Below, in pieces: positions 1-6,006 of a stretch of 9,851 bases of DNA. Every line of letters begins with the position of its first letter. Position 1 is the first letter of the stretch. A model generated the notes under the pieces. The model was given only the letters and a program-made list of their open reading frames with translations, was not told the DNA's origin and did no database searches. The translations under genes were made by a program, and so were the position numbers. Origin of the DNA: Fimbriimonadales bacterium (GTDB lineage Bacteria; Armatimonadota; Fimbriimonadia; Fimbriimonadales; GBS-DC). The DNA lies in contig JANXCK010000074.1 in NCBI GenBank assembly GCA_025060055.1, positions 1-9,851 of the forward strand, written 5' to 3'.

Positions 1-2
1 CT

Positions 3-650
3 ACCAGTCTCGGTCATAAAATACGACTGGCGCGCGAGGAGGCTCTGATGTCTCAGTCCGAGCTTGCCGAACAGCTCGGTGTTTCACAGAGTATGGTTTC
101 GCAGTACGAGCTCGACAAGGTTGATATTACCGTCGAAACCCTTACCCGCATAGCCGATGTTCTAAACAAGCCAATATCTTACTTTTTCACCAACGGCGAC
201 ACATTCCCCGTTTCAGAAACGGATCTTCTAATCAGGCGGATTCAAGAGGCAGTCTCAAATGGTCGCCTAAAAATCCCAATTCTCGGCAAGGTTCCCGCTG
301 GCGACTGGCACGATGCTGGGTTGCCCGAAGCCGTCGATTACATCAGCCTCGATGAGTCCCTCGGCAAGCAGGCGCATTTCGCGCTGGTTGTCGAGGGGAT
401 GAGCATGCATCCAACGATTATGAGCGGGGATTTAGTGTTGGTGCAGCAAGGTCGGCTGCCCAAGAATCGGGACATTGTGGTGGTGCGCAACGAGAACGGC
501 GAGGCGACGCTGAAGCGGTACATAAATATCAAGGGGCGGGTTTTCTTGAAACCTGACAATCCCGCCTACGGCGAGCCGACTTCTGAGGTGGGGATTCTGG
601 TCGGTGTGGTGATTGGGGTGGTACGATATCTTGTGGGTTCCCCGAAATAG
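3..650 (+). CDS. XRE-family HTH / S24 (LexA-CI-like) self-cleaving repressor, 5' partial
   Basis: DNA-binding repressor expected to inactivate itself by cleavage when RecA filaments form. Reading starts at the first complete codon; no in-frame ATG, GTG or TTG precedes ATG 48, but the frame is open to the window edge and codons 3-47 encode LGHKIRLAREEAL, the first helix of an XRE helix-turn-helix. The start is therefore upstream of the window, and ATG 48 would cut the domain. Numbered from ATG 48: HTH core about 1-47 (LAEQLGVSQSMVSQYE), linker to about 74, S24 peptidase about 75-197. Cleavage site Ala84-Gly85 in GKVPAG, nucleophile Ser119 in GMSMHP, base Lys156 in TLKRY. The spacings (35 and 37 residues) equal those of E. 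coli LexA (Ala84-Gly85, Ser119, Lys156). LexA itself carries a winged HTH, so this is better called a CI/HdiR-type regulator; its target genes are unknown. Ends convergent with the lipoprotein gene. Confidence 0.93.
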   Translation, partial: TSLGHKIRLAREEALMSQSELAEQLGVSQSMVSQYELDKVDITVETLTRIADVLNKPISYFFTNGDTFPVSETDLLIRRIQEAVSNGRLKIPILGKVPAGDWHDAGLPEAVDYISLDESLGKQAHFALVVEGMSMHPTIMSGDLVLVQQGRLPKNRDIVVVRNENGEATLKRYINIKGRVFLKPDNPAYGEPTSEVGILVGVVIGVVRYLVGSPK

Positions 651-721
651 GCGTTGACTCCGAAATTTGGATACACAGGTGTTGACTCAAGTTTCACAGT
701 TAAGTCAACGGGCGTTGACTC
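650..721. repeat. Three GG(C/T)GTTGACTC direct repeats with one inverted half
   Basis: GG(C/T)GTTGACTC occurs at 650-660 (overlapping the repressor stop), 678-688 and 711-721, starts 28 and 33 bp apart. AGTCAAC at 703-709 is an inverted copy that pairs with GTTGACT at 681-687 across 15 nt. The repeats lie between two convergent gene ends, so they are not an obvious promoter operator. TTGACT resembles a -35 box, but none of the three has a -10 at 16-18 bp. Function unknown; a regulator-binding cluster is one possibility. Confidence 0.6.
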
Positions 722-742
722 GCTTGAGTTCGTTGTTGGTGG

Positions 743-797
743 GGTTTTGCAAAATTAGCGCTTTGGTTTGAGGTGGGAGGTTTTGCAAAATTCCCAC
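743..797. repeat. Duplicated GGTTTTGCAAAATT palindromic motif; second copy in a hairpin
   Basis: GGTTTTGCAAAATT occurs at 743-756 and 779-792, exactly 36 bp apart; the inner TTTTGCAAAA is a perfect 10-bp palindrome. The second copy is enclosed by GTGGGA (773-778) and TCCCAC (792-797), giving an imperfect extended hairpin just beyond the stop of the minus-strand lipoprotein gene. It could be a weak terminator for that gene (no T-tract follows) or a pair of operator sites. Confidence 0.55.
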
Positions 798-811
798 AGC
801 AATCGGCACTA

Positions 812-1702
812 TCACCGCAACGCCACCGTACCTAAGTCAATCGGCACGGTCAGACTGCTCACGGTCACAGTGCGCTCGGCAGTGCGTTGGTCTTTGGTGA
901 ATACCAGCCGATACTGCCCTGGCAGCAGCCAGAGCTGGAACGCGCCGTCTGCGCGCGCCACGATGATCGACTCGCTGGCGGTAAGCGCGTCGGGCGGACT
1001 GTAGATGTCGATGCGCGTGCCGAGCGCGTCGCCGAACGACACCTGGATGACACCGCGCACATTGCCTGGCTGAACGGGCGGATTGTCGTCGGTTTGGGTC
1101 AGGACGAGGATGTCGCCGATATCCATCACGCCGTCGATGACGGGTTGGTCAGCCAAGAAGCGGCGCGGGATGTAGCCATCCTTGCGCACCTCGCCTTCGG
1201 GGTCGAGGACGCCCTCTGGGTCATAAGCGACGCCGTTGAGCGTGAAACGCCCTGTTGTGGCGTTGCTCGTGGCGCGTTGCCCCAGCAGCGTGACGGTCGC
1301 CTCGCCCACAGGCTCCTGAGTGAGCGCGTCCACTACGCGCCCCTGCACCGCAATTGCTTGCGAGCCGACATACAAATCGCCCAAGTCAACGGTCTGCCCT
1401 GCCTGCAGTGGGGGCAAGGTGAAAGTGAACTCAGGCAGACCAGGCGTGCGCACAATCAGGCGTGTGGCGTCAATCGGCACGCGCAGCTGGAACGCGCCTT
1501 CCTGTGCGCTGGTACGCACGCTTTGCGCCCCCACGATGACCGTCGCCTCAGGGTTAGGCGGCTGTCCCGTGCCCACCAATACCACGCGCCCCTGCAGCAG
1601 CGCGGAAGGACCGAACACGCCCCCACCTCCGCCACCGCAAGCAGAAAGCACAACAGTTAGCACCAACGCCCACAAGCCATACAGTCTGCGCATTGCTTTC
1701 AC
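812..1702 (-). CDS. Lipoprotein with three carboxypeptidase-regulatory-like repeats
   Basis: Predicted lipid-anchored envelope protein of unknown function, 296 residues. The N-terminus has a basic region (RR), a hydrophobic stretch and the lipobox LSAC, with Cys22 followed by a six-glycine linker. The body is three beta-rich repeats, about 36-112, 118-200 and 215-295. Each opens with a V-x-G-hydrophobic strand (LQGRVV, VQGRVV, VRGVIQ), has a middle GAFQL or GRFTL strand, and closes on D(L/I)G(D/T) plus a hydrophobic strand, the pattern of carboxypeptidase-regulatory-like (Ig-fold) domains. No catalytic motif is visible. The GTG start at 1702 overlaps the upstream stop by 4 bp (GTGA), suggesting translational coupling. 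An alternative ATG at 1693 (MRRLYGLWALV) has a GGTGA Shine-Dalgarno five bases before it and also keeps the signal intact; I cannot decide between them. Probably a surface partner of the upstream secreted protein. Confidence 0.88.
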   Translation of the reverse strand: MKAMRRLYGLWALVLTVVLSACGGGGGGVFGPSALLQGRVVLVGTGQPPNPEATVIVGAQSVRTSAQEGAFQLRVPIDATRLIVRTPGLPEFTFTLPPLQAGQTVDLGDLYVGSQAIAVQGRVVDALTQEPVGEATVTLLGQRATSNATTGRFTLNGVAYDPEGVLDPEGEVRKDGYIPRRFLADQPVIDGVMDIGDILVLTQTDDNPPVQPGNVRGVIQVSFGDALGTRIDIYSPPDALTASESIIVARADGAFQLWLLPGQYRLVFTKDQRTAERTVTVSSLTVPIDLGTVALR

Positions 1703-4700
1703 CGTGTGATTACAATCGGAATCGTTGCCCGCGCCACGCGCCCGTCGCGATCGACCGCCTCCACATACGCTAGGTAGCTGCCTGGCGGCAAGGCGCGCTC
1801 TTGGAAGTCACGCCCGTTCCACACGAGGCTCTGCACGCCCGCCCCTGTGGCGCGGCTGGGCTGCAGAACGCGCAGCGTCTCGCCTCGCGCGTTGCGAATC
1901 TCGGCGCGGACAGTCGCCTCGCCCGTGAGTTGGAACTGAATCGTCGCCTGTCCGCTGCGTGTGGCGGTGGCGGTGAGGTTCACGATGCGCACAGGCGCAG
2001 CAAGGCTTGGCTCAATCGCCACGCGCAGGGTTTGCGCCCCTGTAGGCGTGAAGCGGTAGAACGCGCACTGGCGCATGTCGACGCGCACGCCTGTGGTGGG
2101 GTCTTCCAGATAGATTCGCCAGCGGCGCGGCGTGCCCTCAGGAACGCGCCAAGTCAGCGTATGCTCGCGGTTCGGCTCGGCGGGCGCGATGTGGAGCGTC
2201 CATTCCTGCCTGCCTGCGCGGGGCTTGATAGCTTGGGCAAGCAGCTGTGCGCCCTCGCCCTGCACGCCGAACGCGCTCATGCCAGGCAGCGCGGGTGGCG
2301 CGTCGTGGTTGTAAGCATGAGCGCGTGTGCGCACTGCGTCGTCCAGCCCCACTACGACGACACCACCGCCCACAGGCGACTGCAAAATCAGCTCCATCGC
2401 CCATGCTGGCGTCTGCTCAGCAGCACGCGAGCGTCCTACGCTTCCCACGGGCGGCGGCACCAGCAAAGTGACGCCCTCTGGACGCAACACTCGAATCCAG
2501 TAGGCGCGTCCTGGCTCCAGTTGCGTCGCCTGCACATAGGTCCCAAACGCGCCCAGCGTCCACACACGACTGCCCACCAGCGGCGGCGCGCCGCCAACCG
2601 ACTCGGTGGCGGTCTCCCACGACACAGGCGCACTGAACTGATGCACCACCTGCAAACTGCCCACAGGCACGGGCTGATTGAACGGCACACCCACCAAGTT
2701 CCAGCCGGGCTGCAGCGGGATGGCGAAGGGGCGGTCGGTGGGTGGCGGCTCGCCCTCAATCGTCACATTCAAGGGGCTACTGATTTGCAGGAAGTAGCCC
2801 ACGCCAGGCGCAGGGGGCGGGATGGCAGGGTAGTAGGTGTAGCTGAACTGCTCCTGTCGCCACTGCGCAAGGCGCAGCTGGCTTGCGGGGATGCGCAAAA
2901 CCTGCGCCATATCGGTCTGATACGGGCGCAACGGCAGGCTAATCATATGCAGCCCTGCGGGGCGACTCAAGTCGAAGCTGCCTGCGGCTGCGTTCAGATA
3001 CACCTGCACATAGTGGAAACCGATGCCCGTGTTCGTGCGCCAAGTGCCTACTTCCTCGCCCCGCGCGTTGAAAAACCGCAAGGTAGCCGTCCGTTCGCGC
3101 GACAACACCTCCGCGCTCAGCAGTGCGCCAAACGCGCCCTTGTCCACAGACACGGTGCGCGTCTCCGTGCCCAGCTGAATCTCCACCGTGCCGTTCTCAA
3201 GCCCAAACACCACGCCGAAAAAGTTGTTGCGGAAGTTCACACCCTGCACCTTACTGCTGGGGTAGTAGACGCGCACGCTTTCTGTGCCGACGCTGAAGTC
3301 CACCGTGAGCCGCTGATTGCCCGTCTCCGTGCCGACAAAGCTGGGCACGACGGAGCCTGTGCCTGCCCGAATGTCCACCCGCTCGTACTGGGGCGAGAGC
3401 GTGAGGCGGTTGAAGTTGTAATCCCAGTAAACGGGGTAGCAAGTGCCGTTCAGCAACGCTTCATCCCAACGGTCGCCGACGCGCGTGGTCTGAAAGTAGG
3501 TCAGGAACACGGTGAACACCGCCTGCTCGTCGGGCTGCAGCCCCGAAGCATAGGGCAACACCTGCGCGTGGAGTTTGCGCCCGTAGGTCACGCTGGTATC
3601 CAGAATATACTGGCGCCGCACCCACTGGTCAAACGACACGCCCTCCACGGTTGGGTTCGGATTGCCCGAAATCGCGGCAAGAGTCTGCTTAGCAAGGCTC
3701 AGCAGCCCTGCCGAGTCGCCGCGCAAGGTCGGGGTGTAGTTCTGGTAATACCGTCGGTTGAACTCGCGGAAGAAGCTGGGGTACTCAGTGGCGAGTTTGA
3801 GCCACACGGAGCCTGCCATTTGGTAGCGCACGAGCCACAGCCCGCCCGTTGTGCCCCCCGCAATCGGCGGCTGGCGCAGCGACGGCGCGATGAAACTCGG
3901 TGTGCCCAGCGTCGGCTGGTTCCACGCATCGTAGTAGGGGCGCGCGTCGTATGTGTTGTCCAGCGTCAGGTCGATGAAGTCGGGGTTCAGCCCTGTCAGC
4001 CTTCGAAACGCCGCGCCCCGCGCAATCCGAACAGTCACAGCGCGAGCGAAACCCGCCTCCCACACATCGTAAAACGGCGCGATATCGGCGTGGAACGCAC
4101 GCACCACCAGATACAGCAAGTTCACCGCTGCTGCCTCACGCGAGCTGTAGAATGGAAACAGGAAGCGGCTGTTGCTCACATCGTAAACCCCGCCCACCAC
4201 CGCGTCGCGGTCGCCAATCTCGTCGTCGAAGTTCACCACTTGAATCGTGAGCGTGCGGGCAGGCTTGCCGTACTCGGCTTCCACAAGGGCAGGAGCAGCA
4301 TCCAAAACGGTTTGGAGCGTCTCTTTGTAGGCTCTGGGAAACGGGTTCGTGCCGTCGACAATCTGAAAAACGAGCGTGCCGTTGCCCAAGTTGTCGGAGC
4401 GTGTACGCCCTGGCAGAATCAGTTCGCCGTTGCATCGCAGCACCACTGTATGCAGAATCGGTAGCCGAAAATCGTCGGGGAGCAAGCCAAGCTGTTTGTA
4501 GAGGCGAATCTGTGCGCGTGCGCCCTGAATCTGCGCGCGCGTCGCCCGCTCCACATGCGCCCGTATCAAGCGATCGATTGCCTCAGGCGAACGCCCTGCG
4601 CGGTCAACATCTACAACAATAACATTCTGCGGACCGTTGCTGACCGTCTCGAAGGGGCGGTTCACAATGTTGCGATACACCTGCGCCTGCGCAAGCGCGC

Positions 4701-4749
4701 TGATTAGAACCGCCAGCGCTGTTAGCGTGCGTTTTATCCCTGCCTTCAT
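1699..4749 (-). CDS. Large secreted multidomain protein: degenerate peptidase-like N-terminus, beta domains, FlgD-like C-terminus
   Basis: Exported protein of unknown function, 1016 residues from ATG 4749. Signal peptide 1-22: KAGIKR, hydrophobic core, cleavage at AQA|QVY. Residues about 95-390 are helical and look like a gluzincin-type peptidase: a helix LLYLVVRAFHADIAPF (212-227 region) followed by VWEAGFARAV, and later SFDQWVRR. However, no HExxH is present, so activity is unlikely. Then a beta-rich section (about 473-590), two related halves (598-667 starting GLHMISLPL and 681-766 starting GWNLVGVPF, each ending PG-x-(G/A)-Y plus beta strands), a beta domain about 781-911, and a FlgD-type Ig domain about 918-1016 (SLVWNGRDFQERALPPGSYL). 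The ATG has GGGAG only two bases upstream; a GTG at 4770 would add seven residues but has no Shine-Dalgarno and gives a poorer signal start. Co-transcribed with the lipoprotein gene. Peptidase kinship is inferred from pattern only. Confidence 0.88.
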   Translation of the reverse strand: MKAGIKRTLTALAVLISALAQAQVYRNIVNRPFETVSNGPQNVIVVDVDRAGRSPEAIDRLIRAHVERATRAQIQGARAQIRLYKQLGLLPDDFRLPILHTVVLRCNGELILPGRTRSDNLGNGTLVFQIVDGTNPFPRAYKETLQTVLDAAPALVEAEYGKPARTLTIQVVNFDDEIGDRDAVVGGVYDVSNSRFLFPFYSSREAAAVNLLYLVVRAFHADIAPFYDVWEAGFARAVTVRIARGAAFRRLTGLNPDFIDLTLDNTYDARPYYDAWNQPTLGTPSFIAPSLRQPPIAGGTTGGLWLVRYQMAGSVWLKLATEYPSFFREFNRRYYQNYTPTLRGDSAGLLSLAKQTLAAISGNPNPTVEGVSFDQWVRRQYILDTSVTYGRKLHAQVLPYASGLQPDEQAVFTVFLTYFQTTRVGDRWDEALLNGTCYPVYWDYNFNRLTLSPQYERVDIRAGTGSVVPSFVGTETGNQRLTVDFSVGTESVRVYYPSSKVQGVNFRNNFFGVVFGLENGTVEIQLGTETRTVSVDKGAFGALLSAEVLSRERTATLRFFNARGEEVGTWRTNTGIGFHYVQVYLNAAAGSFDLSRPAGLHMISLPLRPYQTDMAQVLRIPASQLRLAQWRQEQFSYTYYPAIPPPAPGVGYFLQISSPLNVTIEGEPPPTDRPFAIPLQPGWNLVGVPFNQPVPVGSLQVVHQFSAPVSWETATESVGGAPPLVGSRVWTLGAFGTYVQATQLEPGRAYWIRVLRPEGVTLLVPPPVGSVGRSRAAEQTPAWAMELILQSPVGGGVVVVGLDDAVRTRAHAYNHDAPPALPGMSAFGVQGEGAQLLAQAIKPRAGRQEWTLHIAPAEPNREHTLTWRVPEGTPRRWRIYLEDPTTGVRVDMRQCAFYRFTPTGAQTLRVAIEPSLAAPVRIVNLTATATRSGQATIQFQLTGEATVRAEIRNARGETLRVLQPSRATGAGVQSLVWNGRDFQERALPPGSYLAYVEAVDRDGRVARATIPIVITR

Positions 4750-4820
4750 CGCTCCCTGTTTTAGACGCACAAGGCAAGCGGAGGTTTTCAGAGACTGCTA
4801 AGAAAGAGCGCATATGCCTA

Positions 4821-4995
4821 AGAGATTATCTAAGAAATCGGGCAGGCTTTCGTAGCGTCGGTGTCTCGCCAACGCCCCTGCGTGGCACGGACAGTCGTGT
4901 CCGTGCCCTGGTCGGCGAGACGCCGACGCTACGCAGTAGGACTTTCTGAACGGCTTGAGCCGTTGGGTGCATCCGCCATTTCTTAAACAGTCTCT
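4821..4995. mobile_element. MITE-like element with terminal inverted repeats and nested palindromes
   Basis: The left end AGAGATTATCTAAGAAAT (from 4821) and the reverse complement of the right end AGAGACTGTTTAAGAAAT (ending at 4995) match at 15 of 18 bases, all three differences being transitions. Inside is an inverted repeat with 20-bp arms (4851-4870 and 4914-4933, 19 of 20 paired). The right arm also folds on itself (GTCGGCG-AGA-CGCCGAC, 4911-4927). Nested within is GGCACGGAC (4884-4892) facing GTCCGTGCC (4899-4907). Between the inverted repeat and the right end is the near-palindrome AACGGCTTGAGCCGTT (4949-4964). No target-site duplication was evident and there is no coding capacity, so any movement would depend on a transposase elsewhere. 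A REP/BIME-like repeat is the alternative. Confidence 0.6.
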
Positions 4996-5008
4996 CGGAG
5001 ACTGTTTA
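4984..5008. repeat. Perfect 11-bp hairpin at the right end of the MITE-like element
   Basis: TAAACAGTCTC (4984-4994) and GAGACTGTTTA (4998-5008) are exact reverse complements around a 3-base loop TCG. The left half is the right terminal repeat of the element at 4821-4995, so two terminal repeats meet head to head here, as if a second element once abutted the first. There is no T-tract to mark it as an intrinsic terminator. Confidence 0.65.
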
Positions 5009-5026
5009 TCCATGCAGGTAGGCTTT

Positions 5027-5050
5027 CGTAGCGTCGGCGTCTCGCCGACG
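5027..5050. repeat. Second copy of the GTAGCGTCGG palindromic repeat arm
   Basis: The 24 bases repeat the left arm at 4851-4874 with two differences, and the copies share the preceding AGGCTTT. This copy folds perfectly: CGTCGGCG (5032-5039), loop TCT, CGCCGACG (5043-5050). It ends 13 bp before the -35 box of the TPR operon promoter. Confidence 0.65.
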
Positions 5051-5063
5051 GATTAACGCCCTC

Positions 5064-5092
5064 TTGACGCTGACGCTATTAGGAGGTATACT
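5064..5092 (+). promoter_or_regulatory. Sigma70-type promoter of the TPR-yggT-divIVA operon
   Basis: TTGACG (5064-5069) and TATACT (5087-5092) are separated by exactly 17 bp, each matching the sigma70 consensus at five of six positions. Transcription would start near 5098-5100, only about 5-7 nt before the ATG at 5105, giving an almost leaderless mRNA. The perfect AGGAGGT at 5081-5087 would then sit in the promoter rather than act as a ribosome binding site; it is in any case 17 nt from the ATG. Confidence 0.65.
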
Positions 5093-5104
5093 TAGGATAC
5101 GACC

Positions 5105-5704
5105 ATGCGAAACCTACTACTGCTTGTGGGCTGTGCGCTGGTTCTGGGTATCGGTTGGGCGCAAGCGAAGCCGCCTGAGTCGGTACAAGCGAAGTTGACC
5201 GCACTGCGCCAGCTGACTGAATTCCGTCTTATCCAGCTCGCTGATACCTACTGGCACGACGGGCATCACTACAAGACGATGGCGTTGATGTTCGTGCTGA
5301 TAGAGTACGACCCGCACGATGTGGAGAACATTAGCGGCTTGGCGTGGCTGCTGGATGGCTACGGCGAAACGGCGCGGGCAATTCAAGTCTACCAGCGCGG
5401 GATCCGTCTCAACCCCGACCGCTACGATATCTACTATGACCTCGGCTTTGCGTACCTCAACAAGCGCCAATACGAGCAGGCGTTGCCCTACTTAGAAAAG
5501 GCAACCAGCTTCGCAAACGCGCCCGTCTTCGTATGGAAAACTCTGGCACACTGCTACGAGCGACTCGGACGCTACGAGAAATCGCTCCAAGCGTGGGAAA
5601 AAGCCAAGCAGATAGACCCCAACGACGCTGCAGTGGAACCGAACATGGAGCGCGTGCGTAAGAAACTGCAGGAGGAGCGTGCTACGGCTCCTGAAAACCA
5701 CTAA
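5105..5704 (+). CDS. Secreted tetratricopeptide-repeat protein
   Basis: Exported TPR protein of 199 residues, likely a protein-protein interaction scaffold in the periplasm. The signal peptide MRNLLLLVGCALVLGIGWAQA ends in an AxA-type site (AQA|KPP). LVGC at residues 7-10 resembles a lipobox but is too close to the start. TPR units: a divergent one about 40-71, then about 74-105 (GLAWLLDGYGETARAIQVYQ, ending RLNP), 107-139 (DLGFAYLNKRQYEQALPYLE) and 141-173 (TLAHCYERLGRYEKSLQAWE, ending QIDP), followed by a charged C-terminal helix. The start is fixed by the signal peptide; AGGA at 5094-5097 sits seven bases before the ATG. First gene of an operon: yggT follows after a 14-bp gap. Its place beside yggT and divIVA suggests a role in envelope assembly or division, which is inference from position only. 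Confidence 0.92.
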   Translation: MRNLLLLVGCALVLGIGWAQAKPPESVQAKLTALRQLTEFRLIQLADTYWHDGHHYKTMALMFVLIEYDPHDVENISGLAWLLDGYGETARAIQVYQRGIRLNPDRYDIYYDLGFAYLNKRQYEQALPYLEKATSFANAPVFVWKTLAHCYERLGRYEKSLQAWEKAKQIDPNDAAVEPNMERVRKKLQEERATAPENH

Positions 5705-5718
5705 CGGGGGATGAGAAC

Positions 5719-6006
5719 ATGTCGCCGATTGACCTGCTTATCTGGTTCCTGCGCGGGATTACAATTATCTTGGTGATTAGCGTGATTTTTTCGTGGATAC
5801 GCTTCGCGGGTGGGCGGGTTCCGCGCTACAATCCTATCGTTCGTTTTATTGACCGCGTGAGCGACGCAATTTTGGAGCCGATTCGTCAAGTGCAGAACCG
5901 CCTGCTGCGCAGCGTGGGCATGAGTTATATGCCCATCGACTTCTCGCCGCTGATTGCGATTATCTTTATTCAGTTCTTAATCGCGTTGCTGGCAGGGCTG
6001 CGATGA
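5719..6006 (+). CDS. yggT: YggT family integral membrane protein
   Basis: Small inner-membrane protein of 95 residues, matching the usual YggT/YlmG length. Two hydrophobic segments, about 6-28 and 73-93, flank a basic loop. The family signature is visible: an N-terminal helix ending in FSWIRF, then NPIVRFIDRVSDAILEPIRQ (39-58), then IDFSPLIAIIFIQFL. In Gram-positive bacteria, cyanobacteria and plastids, members lie near division genes and are implicated in cell division, nucleoid or plastid organisation, and osmotic tolerance; the molecular activity is not established. A G-rich Shine-Dalgarno (GGGGG, 5706-5710) precedes the ATG by eight bases. The stop overlaps the divIVA start by 4 bp (ATGA), so the two are almost certainly co-translated. 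Confidence 0.95.
   Translation: MSPIDLLIWFLRGITIILVISVIFSWIRFAGGRVPRYNPIVRFIDRVSDAILEPIRQVQNRLLRSVGMSYMPIDFSPLIAIIFIQFLIALLAGLR

Larger units (their letters stand above)
4750..5104. other. Divergent intergenic region rich in palindromic repeats
   Basis: No convincing gene lies in these 355 bp between two divergent transcription units. They hold a solitary AGAGACTGCTAAGAAAG motif at 4790-4806, a 175-bp MITE-like element (4821-4995), a perfect hairpin (4984-5008), a partial second copy of the element's inner arm (5027-5050) and a sigma70-type promoter (5064-5092). Short ORFs here only read through the repeats. I found no convincing promoter for the minus-strand gene starting at 4749. Confidence 0.7.

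Noticed and set aside
650..797. CRISPR-like array
   Set aside because: The repeats are only 11-14 bp with uneven spacing and no cas genes.
887..1660. 257-residue plus-strand ORF opposite the lipoprotein gene
   Set aside because: Antisense shadow; the minus-strand frame has a lipobox and three repeats.
1801..4464. 887-residue plus-strand ORF opposite the secreted-protein gene
   Set aside because: Its low-complexity Arg/His/Ala-rich translation, lack of a domain and exact antisense position mark it as a shadow of the minus-strand gene, which has a signal peptide and recognisable domains.
5004..5012. TTATCCATG as a DnaA box or origin
   Set aside because: A single imperfect match with no cluster and no AT-rich unwinding region.
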